From: Polaribacter cellanae
GTDB taxonomy: Bacteria > Bacteroidota > Bacteroidia > Flavobacteriales > Flavobacteriaceae
Reading direction: 5' to 3'
DNA: 64,000 bases
Assembly: GCF_017569185.1 (NCBI RefSeq)
Contig: NZ_CP071869.1
Coordinates: 2,160,001 to 2,224,000 of the forward strand
This document shows, piece after piece, positions 1 to 8,308 of this stretch; the first letter of the stretch is position 1; every line of letters starts with the position of its first letter. The notes under the pieces were generated by a model. That model made no database searches, had not been told where the DNA came from, and saw nothing but the letters and a program-made list of their open reading frames with translations. Made by a program: the position numbers and the translations under genes.

Positions 1-248
1 GATGGATTACAGAGCTCTCGGATATGGCAATGCTGGATAAAAATATCACTCCACATAGTTTTCGACACGGAAAAGCCAACTTTATTTTAGATCAAGGAGG
101 AAGTGTTCGTGATGTGAGTGCATTACTCAGACACGTAAAACCAGAATCGAGCTTCCAATATATGCAACTCTCTAAAAAGCGATATGAAGATGTGGCTCGT
201 AGGTACCTGACTACATTTACAACAAGCAAAGAACTACAATTGGCGTAA
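1..248 (+). CDS. Tyrosine recombinase, C-terminal end only
   Basis: The 5' part lies before the window; the frame is open from base 3 and stops at 246-248. The visible 81 residues hold the end of a phage-integrase-type catalytic domain: the HxxR box (HSFRHG), a later RH pair and the nucleophile Tyr in FQYMQLS, followed by a short basic tail. The family cuts and rejoins DNA at att sites, so this is probably the integrase of the mobilizable element that follows (replication and mobilization genes to 12 kb). Nothing can be said about its specificity. It is not part of the paired recombinase modules further on, since no partner gene follows. Confidence 0.8.
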   Translation, partial: WITELSDMAMLDKNITPHSFRHGKANFILDQGGSVRDVSALLRHVKPESSFQYMQLSKKRYEDVARRYLTTFTTSKELQLA

Positions 249-257
249 ACAAATCAA

Positions 258-285
258 AACAGTCTTTAACAGATTGTTTTTTTAT
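258..285 (+). terminator. Intrinsic terminator after the recombinase
   Basis: AACAGTCT (258-265) pairs with AGATTGTT (271-278) with one G-U pair and a 5-nt loop, followed by a T-run. It sits 9 bases after the recombinase stop. Confidence 0.6.
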
Positions 286-557
286 TATAGTTGTGTATAA
301 TTACAAGCAGTACTTTCTAACTATGAATATAATGATACCAATACTGTAATACTTTATAAAGTTTATCCTTTATATTTAATTTACACCTTTGTCGTATGTT
401 ATCGGTTATAACCAGTTAACTCCACGTTAGGGCATATAGCCTTTAAAAAATAGAGATTTAACGTCGTAAAATACCCTTTACACGACATCAATTACAGTAA
501 AAATATCCTTGTATTGGGGCAACCCTAAGGTTAAAGGACATAACAATTCAACATAAA
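286..557. other. Noncoding leader with palindromes, possible replication or att region
   Basis: No convincing gene. It holds the palindrome GGTTATAACC (404-413) and, just before the next gene, a stem CCTT (507-510)/AAGG (527-530) enclosing GGG (517-519)/CCC (523-525). Placed between an integrase end and a replication-type gene, it could be an attachment site, an origin or a structured leader; the sequence alone does not decide. Confidence 0.35.
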
Positions 558-770
558 ATGACGAAATTTTACAATGTAGTTACTCGTAAGACATTAAAAA
601 CAAGTGAGAATGAAAGAATGATTTATCACAAGGTCGGTGTGGTTAAAGTCACCGAAAATGGTGGTTGGTTTTTACAACTGTACCATCAACCTGATACAGA
701 TTATATGATTTTTCCAAATCATAATGATAATTTACCCGTGATTAATTTTGGAGCAGATGAAACTAAATAA
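558..770 (+). CDS. Small hypothetical protein upstream of replication gene
   Basis: A 70-residue protein of unknown function, acidic at its C-terminus, without signal peptide or membrane segment. It starts at ATG 558 and its stop lies inside the next gene, whose ATG is at 757, a 14-base overlap that suggests translational coupling. The position directly before a replication-initiator-like gene suggests a role in element maintenance or copy control, but no motif supports this. I do not recognise the family. Confidence 0.6.
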   Translation: MTKFYNVVTRKTLKTSENERMIYHKVGVVKVTENGGWFLQLYHQPDTDYMIFPNHNDNLPVINFGADETK

Positions 771-1266
771 CACCACACCTGTTCCAAATGTATTTTTTGA
801 TGCACAGATTGGAAATTTGAGTGGTTCTGCTATAAGAGTGTATTTAAAAATTGTCCGAAACCTTTTAGGCTGGCGCGATGAAAATGGAAACGTGAAGAAA
901 AAAGATTGGATTGCGCACTCACAATTTGAGAAAGCAGGACTCTCCAATAGAAGTGTTACTAACGGAATCCAGGAATTACTTAACGAGAATTTGATTCAAG
1001 TAACAGATTACTTGAATAACGATTTAGCAGACCCATTCCAACGTAAAAAAGCCAAAAGAGTATACTACGCTCTACTACTGGAAAACCAAAAAAAAACTAC
1101 GTTCTACAACGAAAAAACGAAAGAAATACCACCGCAAGAACTACGTTCTACAAAAGAAATTTCTTTACCAAAGTACACTGCAAATGAGCGTGTTCCTGAT
1201 AGTTTTAGAATCGAACAAATTAAACGACAACAAGAAAGAATGCAAATACAAAGAGACAACTGGTAA
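757..1266 (+). CDS. Replication protein-like winged-helix protein
   Basis: About 169 residues. The N-terminal 100 residues fit the winged-helix domain of phage/plasmid replication proteins (the phage O / RepA N-terminal type): a short strand with NVFFDAQIGNLSGSAIRVY, a helix-turn-helix around FEKAGLSNRSVTNGIQEL and a wing around ENLIQVTDY. Such proteins bind the origin and recruit replication functions. The C-terminal third is charged and low in complexity. I chose ATG 757; the frame is open from a TTG at 748, but 757 gives the usual start of this family and overlaps the stop of the preceding gene. It marks the element as one that carries its own replication function. Confidence 0.6.
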   Translation: MKLNNTTPVPNVFFDAQIGNLSGSAIRVYLKIVRNLLGWRDENGNVKKKDWIAHSQFEKAGLSNRSVTNGIQELLNENLIQVTDYLNNDLADPFQRKKAKRVYYALLLENQKKTTFYNEKTKEIPPQELRSTKEISLPKYTANERVPDSFRIEQIKRQQERMQIQRDNW

Positions 1267-1288
1267 TGGTTGTTTTTTTTTGTTTTTA

Positions 1289-1326
1289 TAACTTAAAAGC
1301 TGAAGCTTTTAAAAGATTAAGTTATT
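1289..1326. repeat. Inverted repeat in intergenic region
   Basis: AAAAGCT and AGCTTTT around a 2-nt loop, with ATAACTT and AAGTTAT further out. No T-run follows, so it is not a standard terminator. It lies between the replication-like gene and the cargo gene at 1402. Confidence 0.4.
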
Positions 1327-1401
1327 GATTTTTAAATACTTATGTATTGACAAATGATTAAGGTAATGATATGATAATCAAGAACTTAAAACTTAATTAT
1401 T

Positions 1402-1863
1402 ATGACTGACCAATATTCTTTTAACGAGTTTGATTTACAATTAATAGATGGATTCTATTCTTTAAAAAGCTTTCAACCTTTTAAAAAAAGCTTTCCAAAA
1501 TATACAAACAACCTCATATGGAATTATTTAATTTCTAAATATAAGGTCAAAGATTTTAGTAATCAATGCGTATGGATATTCTTTATTAATGAAGAGAAAG
1601 AAATAAAAGGATATTATCAGATGAACTTTCAAATATTTCATTCAGCAACAGCAACAGAAGTTATGCGTTTGATATTAATGATGGATGTTAAAAAAGTAGT
1701 TTTTGCACTAAATTATTCACAGAAAGTAAATTTATTTGATGTTCCTCCAAGGGTGGTAAGGTTTTATAAAAAAAAATTACTCCCATTTGAAATTAATATT
1801 ATTGATGCTTTAGTAGTTAATAAAAATAACTATGAATCGTTAGTTACGAATGAACTTTTATAA
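1402..1863 (+). CDS. RadC/MPN-fold-like protein lacking the metal-binding residues
   Basis: 153 residues. From about residue 55 the pattern of hydrophobic and turn positions follows the RadC JAB/MPN domain: WIFFINEEKEIKGYY for the first strands, a helix TATEVMRLILMM, a strand KKVVFA, then a helix and INIIDALVVNKNNYESL for the last strand and SL end. Where RadC has HNHPSG this protein has LNYSQK, and where RadC has LDH it has IDA, so the JAMM zinc site is absent. RadC-like genes are common on Bacteroidota mobile elements; their function is poorly known. It is convergent with the NACHT gene, only 2 bases between the stops, so the two may travel as one cargo block. The assignment is by eye and remote. 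Confidence 0.5.
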   Translation: MTDQYSFNEFDLQLIDGFYSLKSFQPFKKSFPKYTNNLIWNYLISKYKVKDFSNQCVWIFFINEEKEIKGYYQMNFQIFHSATATEVMRLILMMDVKKVVFALNYSQKVNLFDVPPRVVRFYKKKLLPFEINIIDALVVNKNNYESLVTNELL

Positions 1864-1865
1864 AA

Positions 1866-4800
1866 TTATATTAAATCTTCTGATGATGCATCAGAAGATT
1901 TTTTCTTGGGAAGAATATTATTTTTATAATAATCAGTTTGTTTCAATTTTTCAACTTTTAATTTTAAATATTTAATATTTTCTTCAAATGCCTTCTTTTC
2001 ACTAGGTTTAAAAATTATCTTATTTTTCAATATAATGTTATAGGCTTCCTCAAGTAATTGCAATTCATCTTCACCTCCTATTCTAACAAAATTGTTATAC
2101 GTCTCTAAGTCAAATGTAAAACGATATTCTAAGATATTTGGTTCACCGATAAATATAAAAAACTTAAGTTGAGTTGAAAGTTTAATTCTTTTTTGTTCAA
2201 AAAAATCATTATTGTATTTGTAGAAATTCTCGTAATTTAAATTCGTTAATGCATCATAAACGATTGGTGAATTAGAATTTTCTTCGTTAATTACTTTGAT
2301 TAGATAGGGTTCAGCTTCTTTAATTTTTGAGCGTCCAAAAAACAAAATTGCTGCAAAATAGTGTACTTCTTCATTGTCTGCAAATTTCAAAATATCATTT
2401 ATAAAATCCTTAGGAGGGTTTACTCGATATAATTGAAATGCACTAAGCATTGTTATTTTTATATCTTTAATTTCATCATTGAATAAGGTCTGTAGTTCTT
2501 CGTATATTTCAGAAGTATATTTATTATTTTCATCAGGATTTCTAGCTATATATAATGAAAGTCCAAATATAGTATTTTGTATAATCCTTTGATTTTCTGA
2601 TTTTAATAAAGATATGAACAGAGATACATCTTCATCTTTAAGGTGTCTAAAAATTACTTCAACAAGAGTATTTTTAATATTTTTACTGGTACTTTTCTCA
2701 CTTATTTTCTTTCGCCAAGATGTCAATAATTCTATTTGTATTTCAGAATCTAAAATTGAATCAAAAGCATTATAAATCATAATAACCAATCGATATTTAT
2801 TTTTGCTGTGTAAAGCTAATTCATTAAAGTGATGGACTATTTTTTCTTTTGTTTCTGGGAGTATTCTATTTGATAAAATTCTTGCTCTATTTTCTTTATA
2901 ATATAGATAAAGAGTTTTTAAATTAAATATAGTGGGAGAATGTGTTTTAAAGTAGAAATCTAAATAGGAATGTGCATATAGTTCAAAAAACCTTGATAGA
3001 TATAATCTCATATATTTTAATTGAGATTCATATCCCTTAACAATGTTTATTGTATTTATTCGGTCATCAAAAAATGGATTGAAAATCAAATTTTCTAAAA
3101 GAGAAAAGATAAAATTAGGTGTTTTATTTATGTCGTCTACAGGTATAGGTTTTTTATCTAATAAGTAATTCTTATACTTAAAAAATTTTGGATTAATCTT
3201 GAGGTCTTTGAATAAACTATTGTTACCTATTTTTTTATCTAGAATCTCACTCAATTCATATGTGGATCTTATACTGACATGAGGTTTGTTAAATATATTA
3301 TGAAAATAATAGTGATTTGCATCAGGTATTAAAGAAGATAAATATGTTCTAATTAGATATTTAGATTCATTGATAATGTAAAAGAGTGAATACTTGAAAT
3401 GATTGTTTTTTCTTCTTTTATTATTGACAGTATATTTTAAATCATTAAAAAGTATTAGCCCTATTAGGTTTAAGATATAAAATTTGTTTAAAAGTTTAAA
3501 ATTTGAGTCTAGGTTTCCGCTTTTGATAAATTTGAGAGCGTATTCTATTTGAAATATAAAATGATTATTATAAACGATTTGATCTTCTATAAAAAATGAT
3601 TTTATTTCTTGCATCACTTTTTTAGGTTCTATAAGTCCAAATAAATAGGTCTCAATAGAACTCCAGCTATTTTCATCACCTTTAAACTTCTTTCTAAAAA
3701 CGCTGTAATCTTTATTACTATGAATTTGATTTTTTAAATAATTTGCAGTAAAAAAAAGACGAACTTCTTTTTTATCAAAACCTACAAAATCTCTTTTAAA
3801 GGATAATATAGAATGCTCTTTAAAATCAATAAATAATTGTTCATAATCGATACTTTCATACCTAATAATAGGCACAGCATGAACTTTTAAAAACGTAATA
3901 ATACCATCTTTTTGTAAATGAGCATTTTCTTTGTTTATTAATTCAAATGTTAAATAATAAGCAAATAGAGAGATCAGCTCTATTTGTTTTGTTTTCAACT
4001 CTAACCATTGATGTTCTCTTAGTTTTGTGTATTTTTTATGCTCATATTCATTTAAAAAATCATCTATTAAAACAGTTTTTAAAAGTTTCCCTTTGTTTTG
4101 TAGTAGTTCAGTAATCACTTTAATTTTAAATTCACCTTGTTTTTTCAAGTGTGCAATTAAAAACATTAAGAACAATGGAATATTTATTGATTCTAATAAA
4201 TCTGCTTTATATAAAGAATTATAATACTCTGTTCCTTTTTCTGGAAATACATTATTAAAAATGCGTTGAATATCATTATCATCAAATACAGAAAGTTTGT
4301 AGGTATAGAATTCTTTTTCTCCAAGCCCTATGGGTTTATAGCGACCACTAAAAATAATTTGACATCCAAACTCTTTTTTAAAATCTCTTATTTCTCTAAC
4401 TAGGGTATCCTGATCATTTCCAGAGTATTCATCGAAACCATCTATCAGTAATATTAAATTTTTATGATTTCTTATTGAATTAAAATCTAATTTAAATCGC
4501 TTTATGCTATATTCTATTAATGTTTTTAGATCAGATTTATAAGACTGCAATTCAACGAAAATTGGAAGTTGATTGCCTTGGGAAGAGAGTTTATAAGCAA
4601 ACCATTTCAATGTAGTTGTTTTACCAGAACCTGCTGGGGATGAAATATAAATATCATTTTGTTTTTCTAGAACTTCTATTGGAGTATGCTTTTTGCTAAA
4701 AAAGGCTTTTATTTTTTTAATTTCATTTCTTAACTGATTTTTTAGAATAAAATCTTTTTCTATTGCATCTTTAAATTCTATTTCCTCTTGTATTAATTCT

Positions 4801-5576
4801 TTAGCTTTATTTTCTTTTTCTAATATTAAGTTTAATTCATCTTTTAGTAAATCCAACTGTTCTTCTTTTCTTTTATCAATTCTAAAAAAAGGGAGTTCAA
4901 TAATTTGATCTATTGGTATTGGAAACCCATCAAAACCAACACGAAATTCTTTAAATTCATCTTTTACAAGTTCTTTATACCTAAGAATATCTTTGATAGA
5001 GGGTAAAATATCTTTATAATCGCGAACCTCTTTATCATCAAAAATTGTAATGTACTCTCCATCATTTGTATATTTAGAAAGAACCAATTCAAAATTAGGT
5101 TGTACATTTGGATAGATACCAATTATTTTTATTTTTTTGAAAAATAATGCTATGAATTCATTAGTGTAAAAAATGTGTTCAGGTTTTGCATATTCTACAT
5201 CTATGGTTTTAAAAAATGTTTTCAAATTTTTTAAAGGAAGAATCCTTTCTTCTAAGTTTTCATATAGTCTTTCTATTTCAAAAAAGAAATAACATAAAAT
5301 AGCATTAAATGTATAGATAGATAATTCTCCTGATTTGATATGCTTTGCAATGGTCTCTGCTCCAGAACGAACCTTTATAAACCCTTTAACCTTTTTGTTA
5401 TTAAATTTTCCAGAAGTTATTTGCTCGTCTAAATTCCAGTTTTTTTGATAGTATGACGTAGCATAGGCGATATGACCTGCAATTCCGTGATGCGACTCTC
5501 CTTTTTTTGGGATGGGTAAATTATCTATTCCATATAAGAAGTTCCAGAACAGTTTTAAATCTTTTTCTTGTATCAT
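1866..5576 (-). CDS. NACHT-type STAND NTPase, candidate anti-phage protein
   Basis: 1236 residues, start ATG at 5576-5574. A helical N-terminal region of about 300 residues (unrecognised, with a charged coiled stretch near 235-295) precedes a NACHT NTPase: Walker A SPAGSGKTTT near 313-322 and Walker B LILLIDGFDEYSG near 373-386, with the DGFDE signature of this class. A large helical region follows, and near 1000-1130 there are HEAT-like helical pairs. Bacterial NACHT proteins related to NLRs are known to give phage resistance by sensing infection and oligomerising. Here it is alone, with no TIR, nuclease or protease effector domain that I can see; the N-terminal domain would have to be the effector. 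It sits as cargo between replication and transfer genes. The NTPase call is firm, the defence role is inference. Confidence 0.8.
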   Translation of the reverse strand: MIQEKDLKLFWNFLYGIDNLPIPKKGESHHGIAGHIAYATSYYQKNWNLDEQITSGKFNNKKVKGFIKVRSGAETIAKHIKSGELSIYTFNAILCYFFFEIERLYENLEERILPLKNLKTFFKTIDVEYAKPEHIFYTNEFIALFFKKIKIIGIYPNVQPNFELVLSKYTNDGEYITIFDDKEVRDYKDILPSIKDILRYKELVKDEFKEFRVGFDGFPIPIDQIIELPFFRIDKRKEEQLDLLKDELNLILEKENKAKELIQEEIEFKDAIEKDFILKNQLRNEIKKIKAFFSKKHTPIEVLEKQNDIYISSPAGSGKTTTLKWFAYKLSSQGNQLPIFVELQSYKSDLKTLIEYSIKRFKLDFNSIRNHKNLILLIDGFDEYSGNDQDTLVREIRDFKKEFGCQIIFSGRYKPIGLGEKEFYTYKLSVFDDNDIQRIFNNVFPEKGTEYYNSLYKADLLESINIPLFLMFLIAHLKKQGEFKIKVITELLQNKGKLLKTVLIDDFLNEYEHKKYTKLREHQWLELKTKQIELISLFAYYLTFELINKENAHLQKDGIITFLKVHAVPIIRYESIDYEQLFIDFKEHSILSFKRDFVGFDKKEVRLFFTANYLKNQIHSNKDYSVFRKKFKGDENSWSSIETYLFGLIEPKKVMQEIKSFFIEDQIVYNNHFIFQIEYALKFIKSGNLDSNFKLLNKFYILNLIGLILFNDLKYTVNNKRRKNNHFKYSLFYIINESKYLIRTYLSSLIPDANHYYFHNIFNKPHVSIRSTYELSEILDKKIGNNSLFKDLKINPKFFKYKNYLLDKKPIPVDDINKTPNFIFSLLENLIFNPFFDDRINTINIVKGYESQLKYMRLYLSRFFELYAHSYLDFYFKTHSPTIFNLKTLYLYYKENRARILSNRILPETKEKIVHHFNELALHSKNKYRLVIMIYNAFDSILDSEIQIELLTSWRKKISEKSTSKNIKNTLVEVIFRHLKDEDVSLFISLLKSENQRIIQNTIFGLSLYIARNPDENNKYTSEIYEELQTLFNDEIKDIKITMLSAFQLYRVNPPKDFINDILKFADNEEVHYFAAILFFGRSKIKEAEPYLIKVINEENSNSPIVYDALTNLNYENFYKYNNDFFEQKRIKLSTQLKFFIFIGEPNILEYRFTFDLETYNNFVRIGGEDELQLLEEAYNIILKNKIIFKPSEKKAFEENIKYLKLKVEKLKQTDYYKNNILPKKKSSDASSEDLI
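1874..1907 (+). terminator. Terminator shared by convergent genes
   Basis: AATCTTCTGATG (1874-1885) and CATCAGAAGATT (1889-1900) form a perfect 12-bp stem with a 3-nt loop, followed by a T-run on the + strand. The stem is at the same time the last codons of the NACHT gene on the - strand. Confidence 0.75.
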
Positions 5577-5730
5577 CTGACAACTTTTACACCTTAAAAA
5601 TACATAAAATTAAAATCGAATCGAAATTAGAATGATTTTTTCAAATTAGAATAGGTTTTAGAATAATTCTTAAAGGTCCAGTATATTGATTTTCAGTCTA
5701 TTGCAATTGTAATAATTTAAAACAAATATT

Positions 5731-6210
5731 ATGATTACAAATGATGAAAAAGTAACCTTTACTTACTTAAAGGAATTAAACGAAGAGATTAAATCAGGAG
5801 ATTTAACTCGAAGAGAAAATGCTTTTGCTAAGATACAAACTTTAGATTTAAAACACAATACAGGTTTAGAAATGTATGCTTCTTATTTAAAAGGCAAGTA
5901 CTTCTATTTAAAATCTAAAGAAGTAGAAGAATTAGACAACCTATATAAAGCACATCAAAATTTTAAACGTGTTTTTACAATTGCTAGAAACAAACGAAAG
6001 TTTGTGAAGAACCCAAAATTCCATTTTAAGTATGCAGAAACTTCATATAGATTAAGTCAGATTGTTTTGTGCTTAAATACAGCTGACGATTATGATTCAT
6101 TGGCATTCAGTGTAAATGCAAATGCTTCTATGTTATTCCCTGGAAATTCTTCCATCAAATGGTTAATGGAGAAACTAACAGAATCATCAAAGATAAGCAC
6201 CTCTCTATAA
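5731..6210 (+). CDS. Helical hypothetical protein, element-associated
   Basis: 159 residues, mostly predicted helix with TPR-like spacing (YASYLKGKYFYLKSKEV, then KAHQNFKRVFTIAR and KYAETSYRLSQIVLCL), no signal peptide or membrane segment. Function unknown. It is transcribed away from the NACHT gene, and a strong terminator overlaps its last codons, so it is a single-gene unit placed before the mobilization operon. It could be a regulator or scaffold of the element; nothing proves this. Confidence 0.6.
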   Translation: MITNDEKVTFTYLKELNEEIKSGDLTRRENAFAKIQTLDLKHNTGLEMYASYLKGKYFYLKSKEVEELDNLYKAHQNFKRVFTIARNKRKFVKNPKFHFKYAETSYRLSQIVLCLNTADDYDSLAFSVNANASMLFPGNSSIKWLMEKLTESSKISTSL

Positions 6211-6233
6211 AAAGAGGTGCTTATTTATTTTTC
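6193..6233 (+). terminator. Strong intrinsic terminator
   Basis: ATAAGCACCTCT (6193-6204) pairs perfectly with AGAGGTGCTTAT (6213-6224), 8-nt loop, then TTATTTTTC. It includes the stop codon region of the preceding gene and separates it from the mobilization operon. Confidence 0.85.
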
Positions 6234-6274
6234 AAATCTTAATACAAATAATAATAACTCTAAATACAAACACA

Positions 6275-7387
6275 ATGAAATTATTAAGTAAAAAAGCAGA
6301 AAAAAAGAACGGAAACAAAACCACAGAAGTCCTGAGTTTTATGTTTCAAAAAGAACAATTAGAAAAAGAATTGCATCAAGAACACGAAGCCATTAAAAAT
6401 GAGATATCCATCCCTTTGGCGAAAGACTTAGGTGCGATGAATAAACCAGAAGCTGATTGTGACGTTGATGTGTACACAAAAGTCATTAGAGCCTCTTATG
6501 CAAAAATGATTGCCAAAGCTAAAAAGGAAATAGGTCCAGAGATAGAATCCTATCATATTGTTTCAGAGCGTGAAATCGCCAAAGAGAAAAAGGAAGCCTT
6601 AAATAAGGAATTGGAGAAAAAAGAAAAAGAATTGCGTATCAAAGAACGTCAATTAGAAGAATGCGATAATTCTTTGATTAAAAAAGACAGACGCTATAAA
6701 TATATAAGAATTTTCTTGCTGTTTATCTGTTTGGTTGATGTTGCTATTTCATCGGTGGCGCTTATGGCGATGGGTTATAACATGCTTACATCATATATAG
6801 TCGGCATAGGAATCGGTGGGGCGATATTTTTCGTGAGCGAGCAAATTCAAAATATCGCCAGCAAAGGAAAAAATTCATTTCAAAAACGCTTAATTCTAGG
6901 GAGTACTTTTTTATTCGCTTTCCTTTTATTCTATGTGTTGGGAATGTTTAGAGCGACACAATTCTCTAGTGGAGTACTAAGTAATTCAGAGGGGGTAAAA
7001 CCAATTTACTTTGCTTGTTTAAATCTGTTCTTTTTTGCAGCATCAGTCATTACTGTTTTTCAAAAAAAGTTATCTCCTGTAGAACAAAAAATCATAGACA
7101 AATGGAAGATTGTAAAAGGGGAAGTGGAGATTCTAACCAGAGCAGTAAATCGTTTAAAACAAGAAAAGGAAACGATTCGTTTGGTACAATCCCAATCAGA
7201 GTTGGCACGTCAGAAAATTCAACTATATGCGCAGGACTTACAAGAATTAATCCAACGCTTATTTGAAGAGAGCCAACATACTTTTTACAGCACCAATGCC
7301 ATACACAGAAGTGATGGAAAAACACCTTTGTTTTTCAAACAACCCATACAACAATTACCCTCATTCTATAAAGGGTTTAATTTATAA
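6275..7387 (+). CDS. Membrane protein with coiled coils in the mobilization operon
   Basis: 370 residues. Residues 1-145 are highly charged with a long coiled coil (repeated KEKE stretches near 108-135). Four hydrophobic segments follow (about 147-165, 170-190, 208-226 and 245-262), then a second helical region to about 330. It is the first gene of a run reaching 12.0 kb that ends in relaxase genes, with 12 bases to the next. The topology suggests an inner-membrane scaffold with both long helical parts in the cytoplasm, perhaps joining the coupling ATPase to the envelope. No family is recognised. Confidence 0.6.
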   Translation: MKLLSKKAEKKNGNKTTEVLSFMFQKEQLEKELHQEHEAIKNEISIPLAKDLGAMNKPEADCDVDVYTKVIRASYAKMIAKAKKEIGPEIESYHIVSEREIAKEKKEALNKELEKKEKELRIKERQLEECDNSLIKKDRRYKYIRIFLLFICLVDVAISSVALMAMGYNMLTSYIVGIGIGGAIFFVSEQIQNIASKGKNSFQKRLILGSTFLFAFLLFYVLGMFRATQFSSGVLSNSEGVKPIYFACLNLFFFAASVITVFQKKLSPVEQKIIDKWKIVKGEVEILTRAVNRLKQEKETIRLVQSQSELARQKIQLYAQDLQELIQRLFEESQHTFYSTNAIHRSDGKTPLFFKQPIQQLPSFYKGFNL

Positions 7388-7399
7388 ATCACAAACAAG

Positions 7400-8104
7400 A
7401 TGAAACTAAATATTTACATACTGGTGTTTGGGCTGATGGTATCAGCCTGCACCACTTCAGAAGACAAAACACGTATTATTTCGGTATTAGAAGATACTAC
7501 AGAAATTGATTTTATTGCCAAGCCTGATGCAACTACAATTCAAAACTACTACAATTTTGACACCAACTTATGGCAATCTGCTAATTTTCGCTTTGGTAGG
7601 ATCAATAGCTTGATGCACAATACACGTCAACAAGTAGGTATTCCATCGGAACAAGCATTGTTAGGCAATGAATTGGAACGTCAAGAATTGGTGACTGGAT
7701 TTCAAGATGATATTGAGAACATATTACAAAAATCAAAAGAAACAAAAGGACACAAATATTCTTCTATTTGGTTACCCCTTGTGAAAGAATTAAAAGTATT
7801 ACAAAAAACAGCAAATAGCAATACAACTGTTTATCTGTTTTCAGATTTGCAAGAAAACAGTCGCTTTTTCTCTGTATTTAGAGTAGCTGATTTACAATTA
7901 TTAGAAGGGGAACAGGAAAAGGTACTTGCACTTTTTTTAGAGAAGTCCAAAGGGATTCAACCTACGGATACCATTGAAGTTGTTGTGGTTTTTCAACCAC
8001 AAACAATTGACCAAGATGAACGCTTTCAGAAATTAAAACATCTTTACGCTCAGTTGTTTTCAAAATTGGGGATTCGTATCAAGTTTGTTGCCAATTTAAA
8101 CTAA
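7400..8104 (+). CDS. Lipoprotein with possible VWA-like fold
   Basis: 234 residues. The N-terminus is a lipoprotein signal with lipobox VSAC, cleaved before Cys 17. The core contains TTVYLFSDLQENS, which resembles the first strand and DxxxNS-like metal-site loop of von Willebrand factor A domains, and a later strand TIEVVVVFQP. VWA domains bind partner proteins. The gene follows the membrane protein after 12 bases and precedes a small ORF and the coupling protein, so it is probably an envelope part of the transfer apparatus. The lipoprotein call is secure; the VWA idea is by eye. Confidence 0.6.
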   Translation: MKLNIYILVFGLMVSACTTSEDKTRIISVLEDTTEIDFIAKPDATTIQNYYNFDTNLWQSANFRFGRINSLMHNTRQQVGIPSEQALLGNELERQELVTGFQDDIENILQKSKETKGHKYSSIWLPLVKELKVLQKTANSNTTVYLFSDLQENSRFFSVFRVADLQLLEGEQEKVLALFLEKSKGIQPTDTIEVVVVFQPQTIDQDERFQKLKHLYAQLFSKLGIRIKFVANLN

Positions 8105-8109
8105 CCAAT

Positions 8110-8259
8110 ATGAGTAAAGCAAAAACATTTTTTAGAACCCTACAGCAGATATTCTCTGCTGTATTTAAACTCTTGATGATGGGCGTTTATATGCTCTCAA
8201 GAATTACAGAGGGAATCTCAAAAATATTGGCAAAAATCAGTGAAAAGTTTATTGATTAG
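8110..8259 (+). CDS. Small amphipathic protein in mobilization operon
   Basis: A 49-residue reading frame with ATG at 8110 and TAG at 8257-8259, in the 204-base gap between the lipoprotein gene and the coupling ATPase gene. It is basic at the start and has one hydrophobic stretch (LQQIFSAVFKLLMMGVYML) that could be a membrane helix. Position (5 bases after the preceding stop) and orientation support a real operon gene. Function unknown. Confidence 0.5.
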   Translation: MSKAKTFFRTLQQIFSAVFKLLMMGVYMLSRITEGISKILAKISEKFID

Positions 8260-8308
8260 TCCAGTCCATAATGGACATTAGGCATAGATATTATTAAAAA
8301 TAAAATAA

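Noticed and set aside
7015..7325. Frames on both strands inside the coiled-coil membrane protein gene
   Set aside because: They are overlapped completely by the 370-residue gene and have no recognisable protein sequence.
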